From contig OENT01000324.1 in the NCBI GenBank assembly GCA_900239685.1, forward strand, positions 1-64,000: a DNA stretch of 64,000 bases, given 5' to 3'. A program made the position numbers and the translations under genes. The notes beneath the pieces were generated by a model. It made no database searches. It worked only from the letters and a program-made list of their open reading frames with translations, and was not told where the DNA came from. Within the stretch, counting starts at the first letter, position 1; each line of letters begins with the position of its first letter. Shown piece by piece: positions 14,101-38,425 of this stretch. Source of the stretch: Rotaria macrura. Taxonomy: Eukaryota > Rotifera > Eurotatoria > Philodinida > Philodinidae.

Positions 14101-14433
14101 TCATGAATTGTTTTACCTTGAAAATACGATTTAACACGTAAGTAACTGACAGCCAATCGTAATATCGATAATTTATCAAGTTTTGTTAATATTGAAGATT
14201 CAAATGGTAATAATGATGCTAAATTCTCTAGCTCGCCATTCAGACGTTCACGATGACGTTTACTTGGATTGGTTTTTTGATTTTCTTTTAATGGGCTTTT
14301 ATAACTAAATTTAAACCAAAAAAGAAATGATTAATTATTAATACACAAGAAGAAGATGAAAACGAAAAGAATTTTTAATTATACAGTTTCATCTTAACTA
14401 TTCTCTTTCAGGTTTTTCTTACTTGCGATACAT
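11186..14433 (-). CDS. AHR: Aryl hydrocarbon receptor (bHLH-PAS transcription factor)
   Basis: Ten coding exons: 14423-14433, 14117-14304, 13511-13659, 13362-13451, 13047-13185, 12901-12974, 12632-12828, 12458-12567, 12238-12379 and 11186-12029. All phases close, giving about 647 aa. The first exon encodes only MYR plus a split codon. Residues 16-26 ([11 protein letters not shown]) are the AHR basic region, and the helix-loop-helix ends near residue 66 ([14 protein letters not shown]). PAS-A lies at about 113-220, with [24 protein letters not shown] lies at about 275-370, with the AHR-typical [20 protein letters not shown] and NHRPLTDDEG. The C-terminus is Asn/Gln/His-rich, like the AHR transactivation domain. 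AHR pairs with ARNT to bind GCGTG-type sites. Invertebrate AHRs act mainly in development and often do not bind dioxin; ligand binding cannot be judged here. The basic region and the RPLTDDEG segment rule out SIM, HIF and ARNT. Confidence 0.93.
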
Positions 14434-14649
14434 ACAATCAAGATAAAGATAAATATATTAACTAAAAATAAAATTTAAATTCGTATCTCACGCACTTCCT
14501 GGAGTAAAATGAAACAGTTTTAAGTCAGACTTTTTTTTGAAAACCATCCTATTGCATGTATTCCTATATTGATCTCGTGTATGTCGTCTTCTTTCGTGTT
14601 TAACTTACTTTTTTGTATTTCTGCGACGACGCTTCGTTGCATACATGTG

Positions 14650-14704
<55 letters not shown>

Positions 14705-17700
14705 TTATTGTTGCCTGATCAGAACCACTTGTCGGAGTGGTGCATTCAAAAGTCGTAGTTGGAACGGGAAAAAAGTGCGTGTGTCACACAAGGAATAATA
14801 ATTAAGATCGACGCGAGACTATGCGGCTTGTTTCAATTTCGGCACGAAGCATACACACCAACAACTTCAACTTGTAGACACACGATCGATGATAGAGATC
14901 ATGCAAAGCGAAAACTTAGTCTTGATGCGTTAGCAACAAAGAGAAAGAGAGAAAGTTCTTTTTTTTCTTGTTTCACTCTCGTTTTTTTTCCTTTTTTTTC
15001 TCAACTAATTAGAAGACGGAAGAAGACAGAGAGGGAGAAGGAGAGAGACTAAAGCTTAATTTCTGTTGTTGTTGTTGGAGCTCGCTGTGATTAACTACCG
15101 GGTTAGATGTATGTCAGGCGATGTTCAATGAGAAAAAAAAATTTTGCATCTTTTTTTCATTGGTCTACTGTTTGAAACCATTATTCACCAATCAGATTTC
15201 AACCAAAGTCTCTCGAGCAAAAAAAAAGAACGCAGAAGGAAAAGAAAAGAAGATTAGAGTGTGTATGCGTTTTCTTCTCTAGGGTCTAATAGGAGAATAA
15301 AATTAGGTATAATTTCAAGGTTGATATGTTCCGAGAGGAAAAAGAAATGTAATCGTGCAAAAGGCTTATCGAATAATACTTTCTGATAGTATTTTGCTTT
15401 CTTTCTTTCAATTGAAATATAAGAATAAAGAAAAAATATATTCTTTTTAATGAGTTAATTATTCATTTGAAATATAATATGATTGGACCTAGGATTTATG
15501 TAAGCAATAGAAAATAAAACTTCACTAGCTTTATTTAACTTACTTATTAATTATACAAATAGTAGAGACATATGTATATTGCTATATAAATAAATGTTAG
15601 AAGTATAAAACAACAAGTAACGTGTATATATAGAAATGAGAGCGGCAAAGAGAAAAAGGAAAAAATAATTTCTCGAGTTCATTCTATATATTTTTCTTTT
15701 TTTTTCTCTCTCAACTCTATTCTTTATTAGATCATGCGTGATCTTTCATGTTATGTTGTTTCAATCAAGTCGACTTGCTACAATATTGTTGCCTGTTGGT
15801 CATTGCGTGATTCGATGGGTGATAGCAGAGTACTTGTTTCTTTCTTTTTTTTCAATATTTCCTATTTGATGTAAAGCTTGAGTTACAAGAGAATTATTAA
15901 TGAACATTGTCGACAATTGAAATCTTAATAAACTGTCTAATCATGTCATTTTATGTATCAAGAATAATCGTTTTACATATTTTGGTAAATGATATCAGTT
16001 ATCATGACAAAAGAATGTATCATTTTATAGACTATTATTGAAATGTTTCGCTTGAAAGATTTCAAATTAGGTCAAATGAAGAGCACTTTATCAATTGTCA
16101 ACGTTTGTTTTTATTTTGTTTCTGTATGATGGGGAAATGATACAAATCATCAACTTCGATCGATCGTTTAACTAGTTTTTTACATGTTTCAATAGTAAAA
16201 ATAGAAAAATGGATGATGATATTTAATAAAAATGTAATCAATCATTTTCAATTCATTTTATATGATCACAACTTTCTTACGCGAACAAAACAATGATCCG
16301 TTCAATAGAATCTAAAGTGTGTATCACAGAAAGACTATTCCTAATCAACTACTGATTGATTCTTATTGGAACGAATGAATAACAAGAATATGTCGAAGAG
16401 AAAGTCTATAGGTTCTTATTGCATGTATCACTGATATAAGAACGAAGGTGTGAATGAGATTATCAACATGTAATATCGTTGATTTCATTTGGTGCAAATT
16501 GAAAACGTTGCACGATGTCGTTTTTATCCATTTCTAATCTTATTAAATTGGTAGAGGATCTATACATAGGTAGAAACACATAGCTAACGTTGCATTAGTT
16601 TTGATAGTGTTAGATTTATAGAGAACAAAATACGTTCATGCTTTCTATCATTTGGTTTAGTTTTCAACGTAGCTATGAACAACAATGCCGGATGCTTGCC
16701 GTATGCATCAATCAGTGATAGATTTAACACAGTAAGGAATGGAACACTAGGGCTTCCATGCTAAAAGTTTGTTTTCGATTTTCTACAAGAAAGAAATCTT
16801 TGAAAATCAATGAAACCGTAACACATGATTTTAAAAACTTAATTTTTTTGTTGAGCATGATTTCTCACAAAAGTAGTACTGGCCATCTTTTTATTTTAGT
16901 AATTTGCCGTGAATCGACCATTAGATTTTTCCAAGAAAACAATAAATTTGTATTATTAGTTTGTTTTCAACTGAACGATTCTATTCAATAACATGATCAA
17001 GAAAATTTTCTAAGTAGCTTCTATTATTTTGTAAGATGGGGATTGATAATAGAAAAAGAAACATAATGGAATTGTTTTGTTTTTTTGACTTTTCACAATA
17101 GAATTCTCGTTGCGATTATGAAATTTTTACTTATAGTTAGAATATATCAGCAAAACAATCGTGCAGATGAGATGAGCTATTCTGATCATTGAGCAAGTAA
17201 AACTGAAAATTCCAATGACAACTAATCTGAATCTTTTCAAGAAACGGAAAACTCACCAAATCCTTTAGAAAGATCAAATTAACAAGCAGAAAAACGTAAA
17301 AGTCTTTACGTTCGTTTGAGAGATATAGAAGCTTGCAAAAATGAGATATCTTGATGAATGGTTACAGTGAAATAAAACTCAGGTTCATAAAAATAGTCAA
17401 CAGATGTACTTGATATTTACATATCTAATTAGTTTGAGATAAAGTTTTTATGTTGTTATACTTGAACGCGGAACTTGGTACCATGGAATTGTAATTGAAA
17501 TATGAAACGATGCCTCTTTTTACATTTGATGTATCTTTTGGAATATTTCACTACTGTAAAGAATGAAAAATCTTTGAAACACTAAGTTTTAGTCTTGTGA
17601 AGAAAAAGTATTTATTCGAGAGAGTGTTAGATTTTTTCCTTTTGAAAACATTCGAAGATTCAATTGTACGTATAATCAATTTCTTTCTTATATTCTCTAA

Positions 17701-20700
17701 TGTATTATATGAGCCATGAATGTTGCTTATTGTAGAAACAATTAGTTTTTGAATAGATCGGATGATTGTGTTAGTGTCTACTAACCCTAGGTCGGTCTTG
17801 TCGTGACGTCAAAATGGTTCGATTTGACACTGTTTTTATCTAGTATCAATGTACTAATTTCGGCTTTTAGATTAGGCTTCTTCTGCGATCTGTAATCATT
17901 CGATGGTGTATAATATCTTTATGAAAAATCGATGATAGATTTTAAAAAGAAAATAGCAACCATTTCTCTGTATGAATCCATCAACAAGTATAACTGTATT
18001 GCGAGCAGCATGGTTTGTTAGTTTTCTGTATTTTTCCTTCACTTAAAGAGCATTACTATGGTATTATTTGTTACTATTTGTAAGAAAATCATATATAAAT
18101 ATTGCCATCATTATGATAAATAAATAAAAATCTTCACTCTTTTCTGTTGATGATAGCAGGAACTAGAAAAAAATATTTTTAGAGAGTTAAAAAGCAAAAG
18201 AAGTTTTTAAAAGTCTTTTTTTTTTGCCGACGGTCAGATTTATAAACATCTGTATGTACTTCTAGTATTCGAGACTAGGTAGTTCCATTCAATCTTGAAC
18301 ATTTCTGTTCACTTTCAATGCAATGATAAGAATGGTTGTGGACAATTTATTTTTCTTTCGATACTTTTCACTGTTTGAATGCCATCTATACGAAACTAAA
18401 ACTGACCTGATTATATAAAATAGCATCTGGATCTCTTTATTATCCATAAGAAAATTTTCAATAAAGTAAAAGTATCCTTGTTCATATATTTACGTCGATG
18501 AGCTCATGCAGATCCTAGAAGAGTAACGAAATTTCAAACTGAAAACAACTACGAAAAGGGTAAACAAGTTTTTCATTAAAAAGCGATTCCTTATTCGTTT
18601 GAGGTAATCGTCGCATTTCAATAAAGATTTGTTAAAATGCATCGATCACCAGTACAGTATATCTAAGAAAATTGAACTGAAAATTCCAGCAAGATTCTTA
18701 TATAATTTTAGGAAATCTTTCATCCAAAATCTTGTCAATGATTGGAACTTACGAGTGAAACAATAATTTATCCTAGCTTGTGAAACATGAATCTCGATTC
18801 ACGTAGATTCTTTTTAAGTCTATCGAGAACTATCTTTATTGATAATGATTAATTGAATGAGCATCACTATTTACAGATATTCATCGTAGTTTTGAAGATA
18901 CTCGTACGAAGAAATTACATACATGTCTTGCAATGAGTTTATCGGCTTATGAGAGGAAATTTTCTATTACAATTTGTTCATTTTCAGTGAGATATTGATC
19001 AGATGACATCTCAAGCATCGTTTTGAACTTGTAAAAATAGGCAATTTGAAGTACTTAACGTCATCATATTTTTTTCATTAATTAACAAAGTTAATAATTT
19101 TTTTTTCATACTTGAACACAAGAATAATTATATTTCTGAAGAGATGGACTAAAGTACAACCAAAATACATTTATTTGTCGCAGTTGTATTTGTTCTGTTT
19201 TGATCATGAAAAAGTTTCGCGAAAAATTATTTGGAATATCGTCGGAGAACTGATGTTTTCTTCTCAAACATAAAAATTTGACGTCAAGACTTTACATCTA
19301 ATTGATGAACTTGATTTATTATGAGGAAAATGTGGTGTCACGTTTTCTTTTTAGACATGAGGTTGGTCAAGCAGAGAACGAAATTTTTTTTTCTTTCCTA
19401 AGATCGATTGTTTGTTGACAGAATTTAATTCATTTAACTTTCCTTCTTTCAAAGATATGTTTGTAAGAAAACTTGAGTATTGTATCAGCTAGCAGTGCAT
19501 CCAAGCAAGCTTCACATTAGAGTCAAACTCTATATTAAAAAATTTTTAATTCTCATGTAAAATTTTGTCTAACTTTTGAATAACTATTCTTCGCTTGTTG
19601 AAAACCGTTTCCATATAACAAGCATTGATGAGCTATTGTAGATATTTTTATTTCAACTTTTTGTTTAGTAAGACTGATTATCGGTTACTAAACTCGAATC
19701 GATCAATCAGCGGCTGATTGAAAATCAGTACCATTTGTATCTGTGACTGGTTGATTTCTTCTGTGATTTCCAAGTACTAGAAAAGTTTGATTTGGTTAAT
19801 AAGGTACTTGCAGTTACATTTTAGCAATTAAAATCAAAAATTTACTGGAAAAGCAACAACTAACTACGAATGTCTAGTTGCAAATCTAGTTTTGTTTATG
19901 TTCTCAACATTAGCAGAAAGATCAGTTATTGAATGTTTTCATAGAAAATGATTTGATATCATGGAGCACAATGAGTTTGAAGTGAGAGATAGACTCTGAA
20001 AATCGCCTGAATTTATAAATGAGAAACGATTGCTATTAATTCAATTATTATATTTCAAATGTCGCAAGAGGTCTAACAGTTCTTACCTTCAATTTTTCAA
20101 TAGTTTCTCATGTTGACTATACGAAGCTATCATATCCACAGATAGATTCAGTGTATGGAGTACACAATTACAACAGTACGTCAACCATTCTGCTTACCCT
20201 AAGAATGAATCAGATTTAGTCGTGTCACTCTATCTACTTGACTCCCACAAACGATGCAGAATGACTAAATCTATTAGGCAGCCTTTTTGACATACAAAAC
20301 AGCTACGATCAAGCAAAATTCGATTGGTTTCATTATTTTCTGAAAGCAACATAGAAGAATTCATGTAACACTTATATCGGATCAGTATTAGAAACTTTTG
20401 AGCATTAGCTGATAGGTTCTCATATTTTCTCGAATGATATTTGTTTCATATGAATCTGGATGCATATAAAAGATTTTTGTTTAATTCTAATTTCGAAGAG
20501 AGAGAAAATTATGCGTAAGAGTTGTGAATGAAAAGATCGGCTTTTTCTTTTTTGAAGAAATGATGATGGCGTTAATATTTTCCAAAATGAATGCCAATTG
20601 TTCAATCAAAATCCAGAAAATGAAACGATTCAACTTTATGATTGTTGTTGGTTTTTGGAGTTCACTCGATTGTTGAAATTTGAAGTCTTTCATCTTCCCA

Positions 20701-21067
20701 AATCGTTCATTTTGTACATAATTCAAGAAAAAGTCTTTCATACGGAATCATTTGGTTTTTATGTTGTCTTGTGCATTGGAAGAAACTCTGTATGCTGATA
20801 TCTTTTAATCACTATATACTGCATGAACACCAGTTTGGGTCAAGTATTTTCTTAGCAATAATTGAAAAGTTCGTTGCACTGTTTACAAGAATACGTTTTC
20901 AATTTGATTTTTGTGAGATGATCCTGTGCCGATTTTGTTCTCTGTCGTCATTCTCCTTTGATCAATCAACTCATCGAGATGCTTATACTTAATTGCGGGT
21001 ATTTTTTTTTCTTTCTATCTAGATGATATTGTACTCGAAAATTCGATAAATAATTTATTCTAGGTCA
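14434..21067. other. Gene desert upstream of AHR
   Basis: About 6.6 kb with no exon I can support. The first kilobase is the presumed AHR promoter and 5' region. It carries an alternating purine-pyrimidine microsatellite, pyrimidine tracts (about 14960-15000) and AG-rich stretches (about 15010-15060). Frames at 16758-16991 and 20420-20992 exist on both strands at once, lack splice context and look like chance. Some AHR regulatory DNA or non-coding transcripts could lie here but cannot be read from sequence alone. Confidence 0.4.
14638..14699. repeat. (TA)n(TG)n microsatellite
   Basis: About 60 nt of unbroken purine-pyrimidine alternation: a TA run (about 14650-14668) passes directly into (TG)15 (14668-14698). 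It sits about 200 bp upstream of the AHR start codon, in the likely promoter or 5' UTR. Such tracts can adopt Z-DNA and change length rapidly. Confidence 0.9.
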
Positions 21068-21075
21068 GTCTTTGT

Positions 21076-21803
21076 TAGAGGGCTGCAGGTTACAAGATTT
21101 TGGCAACCTGAACCTGCCCTGCCCTGTAGTTTTTTATAATTGAGAAAAATTCGAACTTTCACATGATTATATAATGCAATTTCATTCAATTTATTTCAAT
21201 TACAAAACAAAAAGCACGAAATCATTCATTTCGAAAATTTCTTATCATTAAAATATCATCAACAATATCAGGATTTTTAAATTGTCTTCTTTTCTCAAAT
21301 ATTTGACATGATGAGCTACAAACACGCTCTGATGTAGCCGAACTTACAGGAATTTCTAATATGAAGTTATTCATAATGATTGTCTGAAGAATATATGCTA
21401 GAGCATGTTATCAATAGTGGAACATGTCTTTATCCTTCCCGACGACAAAGTTATTATAATAATGGGCAAAAGAATAAAAATAATAAAGCTCTAAATCAGA
21501 AAAGTAATATATGTACAATAGAATTAATTGTAGATGTTCATGAACACAAAAACTATACTACTAAAAGCGCATATCTATTATTTCTATTGAATACATTTGC
21601 GACCAATCTAAATTGATTTTTTATTCACTTTCATTTTTAGCCTTTTCTTATCAAATAATTCTGGAAAGAGGTCGACTACAACTATTACATAATATTAGTT
21701 GCAAGTCACAGGTTACGCTACTGGTACCCTGTAACCTGCCCTGTGAAATTTTTGATAACCTGTCATATCCTGTCCTGCTGCTGCTGTAACCTGCAGGGCT
21801 CTA
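21076..21803. mobile_element. Decayed non-autonomous hAT transposon with 8-bp target duplication
   Basis: A 728-bp element. The left end reads TAGAGGGCTGCAGGTTACA, and the right end read inward on the other strand is TAGAGCCCTGCAGGTTACA: terminal inverted repeats with 17 of 19 matches. The flanks GTCTTTGT (21068-21075) and GTCGTTGT (21804-21811) match at 7 of 8 bases, the 8-bp duplication expected for the hAT superfamily. Both ends carry subterminal CCTG-type repeats (AACCTGCCCTG and related). The interior keeps a minus-strand relic of the transposase C-terminus (separate entry) but no full transposase. The element sits in the intergenic region 1.1 kb upstream of the UPF1 start. Confidence 0.88.
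21222..21407 (-). pseudogene. hAT transposase C-terminal (hATC dimerisation) relic
   Basis: A 61-codon open segment on the minus strand inside the hAT element, bounded by a stop on each side. It contains LEIPVSSATSERVCSSS followed by FEKRRQFKNPDIVDDIL. This is the signature of the hAT-family dimerisation domain (IPxSSxxSERxFS, then KRR and a helical tail). The upstream catalytic regions are absent, so it cannot encode a transposase. The domain orientation implies that the original transposase gene ran on the minus strand, with its 5' part formerly on the right side of the element. Confidence 0.85.
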
Positions 21804-22055
21804 GTCGTTGTAACAGACTGGTCATTGTGGTCTTTCCAACAATGTAAAATAGTGAATCGGATCGCCATCAATGCCTGAGAATACTGCTTTTGCGATGCTA
21901 TCTTTGCAATCATGAATGTTTACAGTAATTGGAATATCTATAGTTAACTGTTAAACCCTATTCATCTTCTACATTAATCCTGATAATGTTGTCTCAGAAT
22001 TGATTAAAAACCAACTTATTCAAGAACGTAAGACGTTTTTAGTTTAATATATACT

Positions 22056-22262
22056 GGGGTGTGACTAGGCTCTTAGGGTAGGAGAGAGGAGAGCACAATA
22101 TGAATATAGATCGCGCTTTCCTATTTGTAGAGATAAATTTCAAAAACAAGAAGCACTTCACCCCGACGTCTCCTCCCCGGTATTCGGGACTCCCCTATGT
22201 TCTGTACGAAATACCAGAATGCTGCGTTCATAAATTCCAGAAACAGGGGGGCGTCACGCCCC
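22056..22262. repeat. GC-rich block bounded by short inverted repeats
   Basis: A roughly 200-bp block noticeably richer in G and C than its surroundings. It starts with GGGGTGTGAC (22056-22065) and ends with GTCACGCCCC (22253-22262), an inverted repeat with 9 of 10 matches. The right end is also a near-perfect hairpin by itself (GGGGCGT/ACGCCCC around one base). I could not find a target duplication. It could be a small transposon or a structured RNA, and no coding frame stands out. Confidence 0.4.
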
Positions 22263-22945
22263 TCCATACATAGGAAAACATCTGCACTTATTAATTGATC
22301 AAGTAATAGAATCAGAGAAGTATTTGTCAGTTCTCCTTCACAATCACCAGGTCACATTGCGTATGTATTCATAGCAAATGCAGTGAGTATTGCTTCTCTA
22401 GTGAATCATCAAAACAGTACGTAGGCTTGTTCGGGCAAAAACAAAGTTCCTATTGTCTTTGACGATAACTTTTTAGAGCAAGTAGTTACTATTCAATAGG
22501 ATATTGTTTTGAAGTGATCATGATTCCTTCTTCGATTCTAATGAGAATCTTAATTATGAATCTTATAAAATCTAATAGATGCCGCTCTAAGATGTTATTA
22601 CTTTTTCACTCAACGATTATCATTCATTAGGTTTATTGTGGAAATCAAGTTTCAGTACAATCTTGCTTCTATTCCTGTATGATAGATTACGGCTAATAAA
22701 TTTGACTCATATATTCATCGTAATCTATCTTATTGGTCTACATGAGAAAGCCTCTCGAGGTGTGTCATAAAAAGATGAGTCATGACGTACCATTCCCTTT
22801 TCTTCATTATCTGTCGTAATAAAAAGAAAAGGAAGGAAGGGGGTTTGTTTTCAATGAAGTTATCAAGTTACTCATTGAATGGTTTTATCTGTATCTGAGG
22901 AAATGCTTTCTTTTAAGGATTGGAACGATTAATTTCAGATACAAT
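22263..22945. other. UPF1 upstream region
   Basis: AT-rich DNA before the UPF1 start codon. It probably holds the promoter and possibly a non-coding 5' exon, because a good 3' splice site (aatttcag, AG at 22937-22938) lies 7 nt before the ATG. No other gene is apparent. Confidence 0.4.
22937..22938 (+). promoter_or_regulatory. 3' splice acceptor just upstream of the UPF1 start
   Basis: TTAATTTCAG ends 7 nt before the UPF1 ATG. It implies either an untranslated 5' exon joined by a normal intron or spliced-leader trans-splicing, which is known in rotifers. No matching 5' exon can be identified by eye. Confidence 0.5.
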
Positions 22946-35512
<12,567 letters not shown>

Positions 35513-38425
35513 ATTTGATTTCAATTCAATTATCAAAGAATGATTTTACAGAAAGTTCATTTTGCGTATTGATTAATCAAGTTCTGAAAAAATCGATATT
35601 CATCCCATGATGATGAACGATGGACAAATAATCAAATCAAAACAAAATAAAAAGGAATTTTCTTTTTTTTTTATTGATGCCGAAAAGACATTTATATATA
35701 AATGCAGCCGTTTGGCTTTCTCTTATTTGTTTTTTTCCTGTTTCTTCGACGAAAAAAATACATGCGAAATAAATTTTTCTTTCATTCCAGATGAGTTGTG
35801 TCATGTGTAAATATGATTCATCGTATCAATGTCAATATTATTCACATAACAAACATCGTTTGTGTGAATTTTGTTACATAGATTTCATTCTAATTGTTAT
35901 CGATCAACAGTACAACTTGTATTTGATAAAACTATTGGAACGCATGTTTACAATTATTAATTAAAAATAATTCATTGATTTGTGAACGAATATGATATCC
36001 AATTCAAATCAATCCTCAGATCCATGGCCATAGATGTATTTTAAGTGATTTCGTCACAAAGGAAAAGCAACATTTAAGATTAATTTAACATACGGATGTT
36101 GTACGTGCCAAGTAATAATCACGTTCTGGTTATGTTGGTGAATCAATGAATGTGTTAGTATTATTTTACAGAATATATTTATCAACGCAGGCGATTAGAA
36201 AGTAAAACTTCATGAATTTTGTGTCTGTGTGAATGAATGAATTGTAATCATTGGTATATTAGTTATTTTTATCATCTTGTCTTTGACTGTCAATGAAACA
36301 TCCCCCGATCGAGCATCTGAATTATTAGAGTTTCTTCCTCATCAAATTTGTATAGTTTCCAGTGTGGAGAGGAAAATCATGAAGAATGGTCACAGTCAAT
36401 GGTATGCTGTTTGATCTTGAAAGACGATTCTTAACCTGTAGCTGTCTGATTTTTAAAATCTATTCCGACATGACTTACGTAATCAAGTGTTCATGACGTT
36501 GTCTTTATCGACAACGATTGATTCGAGTAGTGTATTCGTAGAAAACAGAAGCGCAATCCGTTCGCATCTTGTTTTTATCGTAGTAAGTATCTTAATGCTC
36601 TCATATAAATCATATTTGGGTCTTTTCATTGCTTTCGCATCATCTATAGAGTCTCTCGAACGTCTTTTATGCATCGTTTTGTAGCTCTAAATGATGTTTA
36701 AATTTTCTCTAATGTATAGATGATTTCGAAAAAAATCGTGTCAATTCCAAATGATTGAATCTTGAATGAAAAATAATTTTTAATACGCCAACATTTTAGC
36801 ACACTCACTCATGGTTATCACCATTAGCAACGGTAAACAAAATCATTCATTTTCAAGAGCAACAATAGAAATTTGTAAGTTGAAAGCATTCATGGTTTGA
36901 TCTTTAGAAGTAACATGTCCTTGATAGACTATGACTAATAAACAGTTTTAAGTAGTATTCGTCCGAACGGTTATTTATACATGTCCTCAATTGAATTTTT
37001 TCGTTAAATATTTGAATAATGACTAACATATGCTAATCATCGAACAAAAACAAAATGTGTTACAATATGTAAGAAGTATAAAAATACTTGCACTAGTAGC
37101 ATAAAAAGGTTTCTGCTCAGGTATTTTTCAAGACGTTTAGCTCTCTACTATGTTTACTACATTTTAACGTATGAAGAATGGTGTAATTGTTATTTTTCTT
37201 CTTCAAGTTCGTTTAACAGATTACTCCTTGACAACATTTAAGATATTTGCTTCGATTTCGATTGATTTGTTGACTTTTTTATTTTCAGTATAAGAAGAAA
37301 GTACTTGATAGGAAGACAACGAAGTAGAATCTACAGCTGTTCCATGAATTGAGAAAGTAGAGATAGAAGCGTAGGAAACAACACTCCTCACAGTAAAGAA
37401 CCAGGAAATCAAATGAATATATATTGTATACTAGAAATTTTTCTTACAGAGTTAAACAAGGCTCGCTATTTTTCCATGTTTGATTTACGAACAACAAATT
37501 AGATCTATTGAAATCTTGTTGTTTCGTCCTTTTAATAACATTTTCGAGCAGTATTGATGTATAAGAAATTATCATTATATTTCATAGAGATTTACATGAA
37601 AAATAATAATAGACGATAATTGATTATTTCAGCTTTCTTTTCTTAAAATTAATCAATTATATTAATTGTTTAAGATCTATATATCTATACATGTCAACAA
37701 TCGATCAAAAACAGTTTAAATATGATCATAATCAATGCCAATGAAAGATCTTACATCGATATAGAGAAAGTTTGTAGTAGAGGAGAAGAAATTTTTCAGA
37801 AGAAGTCCACAACCATGTGTGTATTTTGTAATCGTTGTTTTTCAGAGGAACAATAGAACATGTCTGCAAATAGCACAGTTACTGTATCGAATGAGAAGTT
37901 CACACTAAATCAGTGAATATCAATTGTGTATGATAATTTTGTTATACAATTAGTTATTGAAACATTCTATAGTTCAAAATCAGATGTTCTACTTTGAATG
38001 TCATGTTACTGATTCGAATATTTTTTTTCTATCTCTTCATTTTTACAATAATTTTTATAATTGCATAGCATGTCTCGATGGTCTCCGTTTTTAAATAATG
38101 TAGAACAGTTGTCATCGATATCACTCGTGCAATATTATAGTTCGAGACGAATTAAAGAGGACTTTTTTTTTTCTTTTTTTCTATGCATAAAATAGTGTTC
38201 ATTGTATTGCAAATGATAAACGGATGGAGCAATCAATTTATGATTTCCAAACATTCATATGTCATAATGTAACTGCTGATCGATCAATTGAAACATGAAT
38301 CAACATATGGTCATTGTCTGCAAAGAATTACTGATTTATTCTTTTCATCTTCTAAAGATATTCATAAGATGTAAATCTAATTAATCAAAACAGTTTTTTT
38401 CTTCTAGATACGATAATTAAAGCTC
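35513..38425. other. Intergenic between UPF1 and CHMP2B
   Basis: Holds the UPF1 3' UTR (AATAAA at 35646-35651) and the CHMP2B 5' region. The only frame with a hint of protein character is the small cysteine-rich one at 35791-35964. Opposing frames at 36483-36684 are mutual shadows. A 3' splice-like cttctag at 38401-38407 precedes the CHMP2B start. Confidence 0.45.
35791..35964 (+). CDS. Possible 57-aa cysteine-rich mini-protein
   Basis: Begins with ATG immediately after a good acceptor-like tract (ctttcattccag) and runs 57 codons to TAA. The first 30 residues carry C-x2-C-x7-C and, after His-containing sequence, C-x2-C (CVMCKYDSSYQC, then LCEFC), which could bind zinc. The remainder is hydrophobic and helical. 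It might be a short gene, an alternative 3' exon of UPF1 or a relic. The evidence is only the cysteine spacing and the upstream AG, so this is a weak call. Confidence 0.22.
   Translation: MSCVMCKYDSSYQCQYYSHNKHRLCEFCYIDFILIVIDQQYNLYLIKLLERMFTIIN

Noticed and set aside
14480-14500. CACGC core as an AHR self-regulation (xenobiotic response) element
   Set aside because: A 5-bp core is expected by chance at this density and the flanking bases do not fit the TNGCGTG consensus.
20420-20992. Four overlapping frames on both strands
   Set aside because: Mutually exclusive, no family resemblance, no splice-linked partners.
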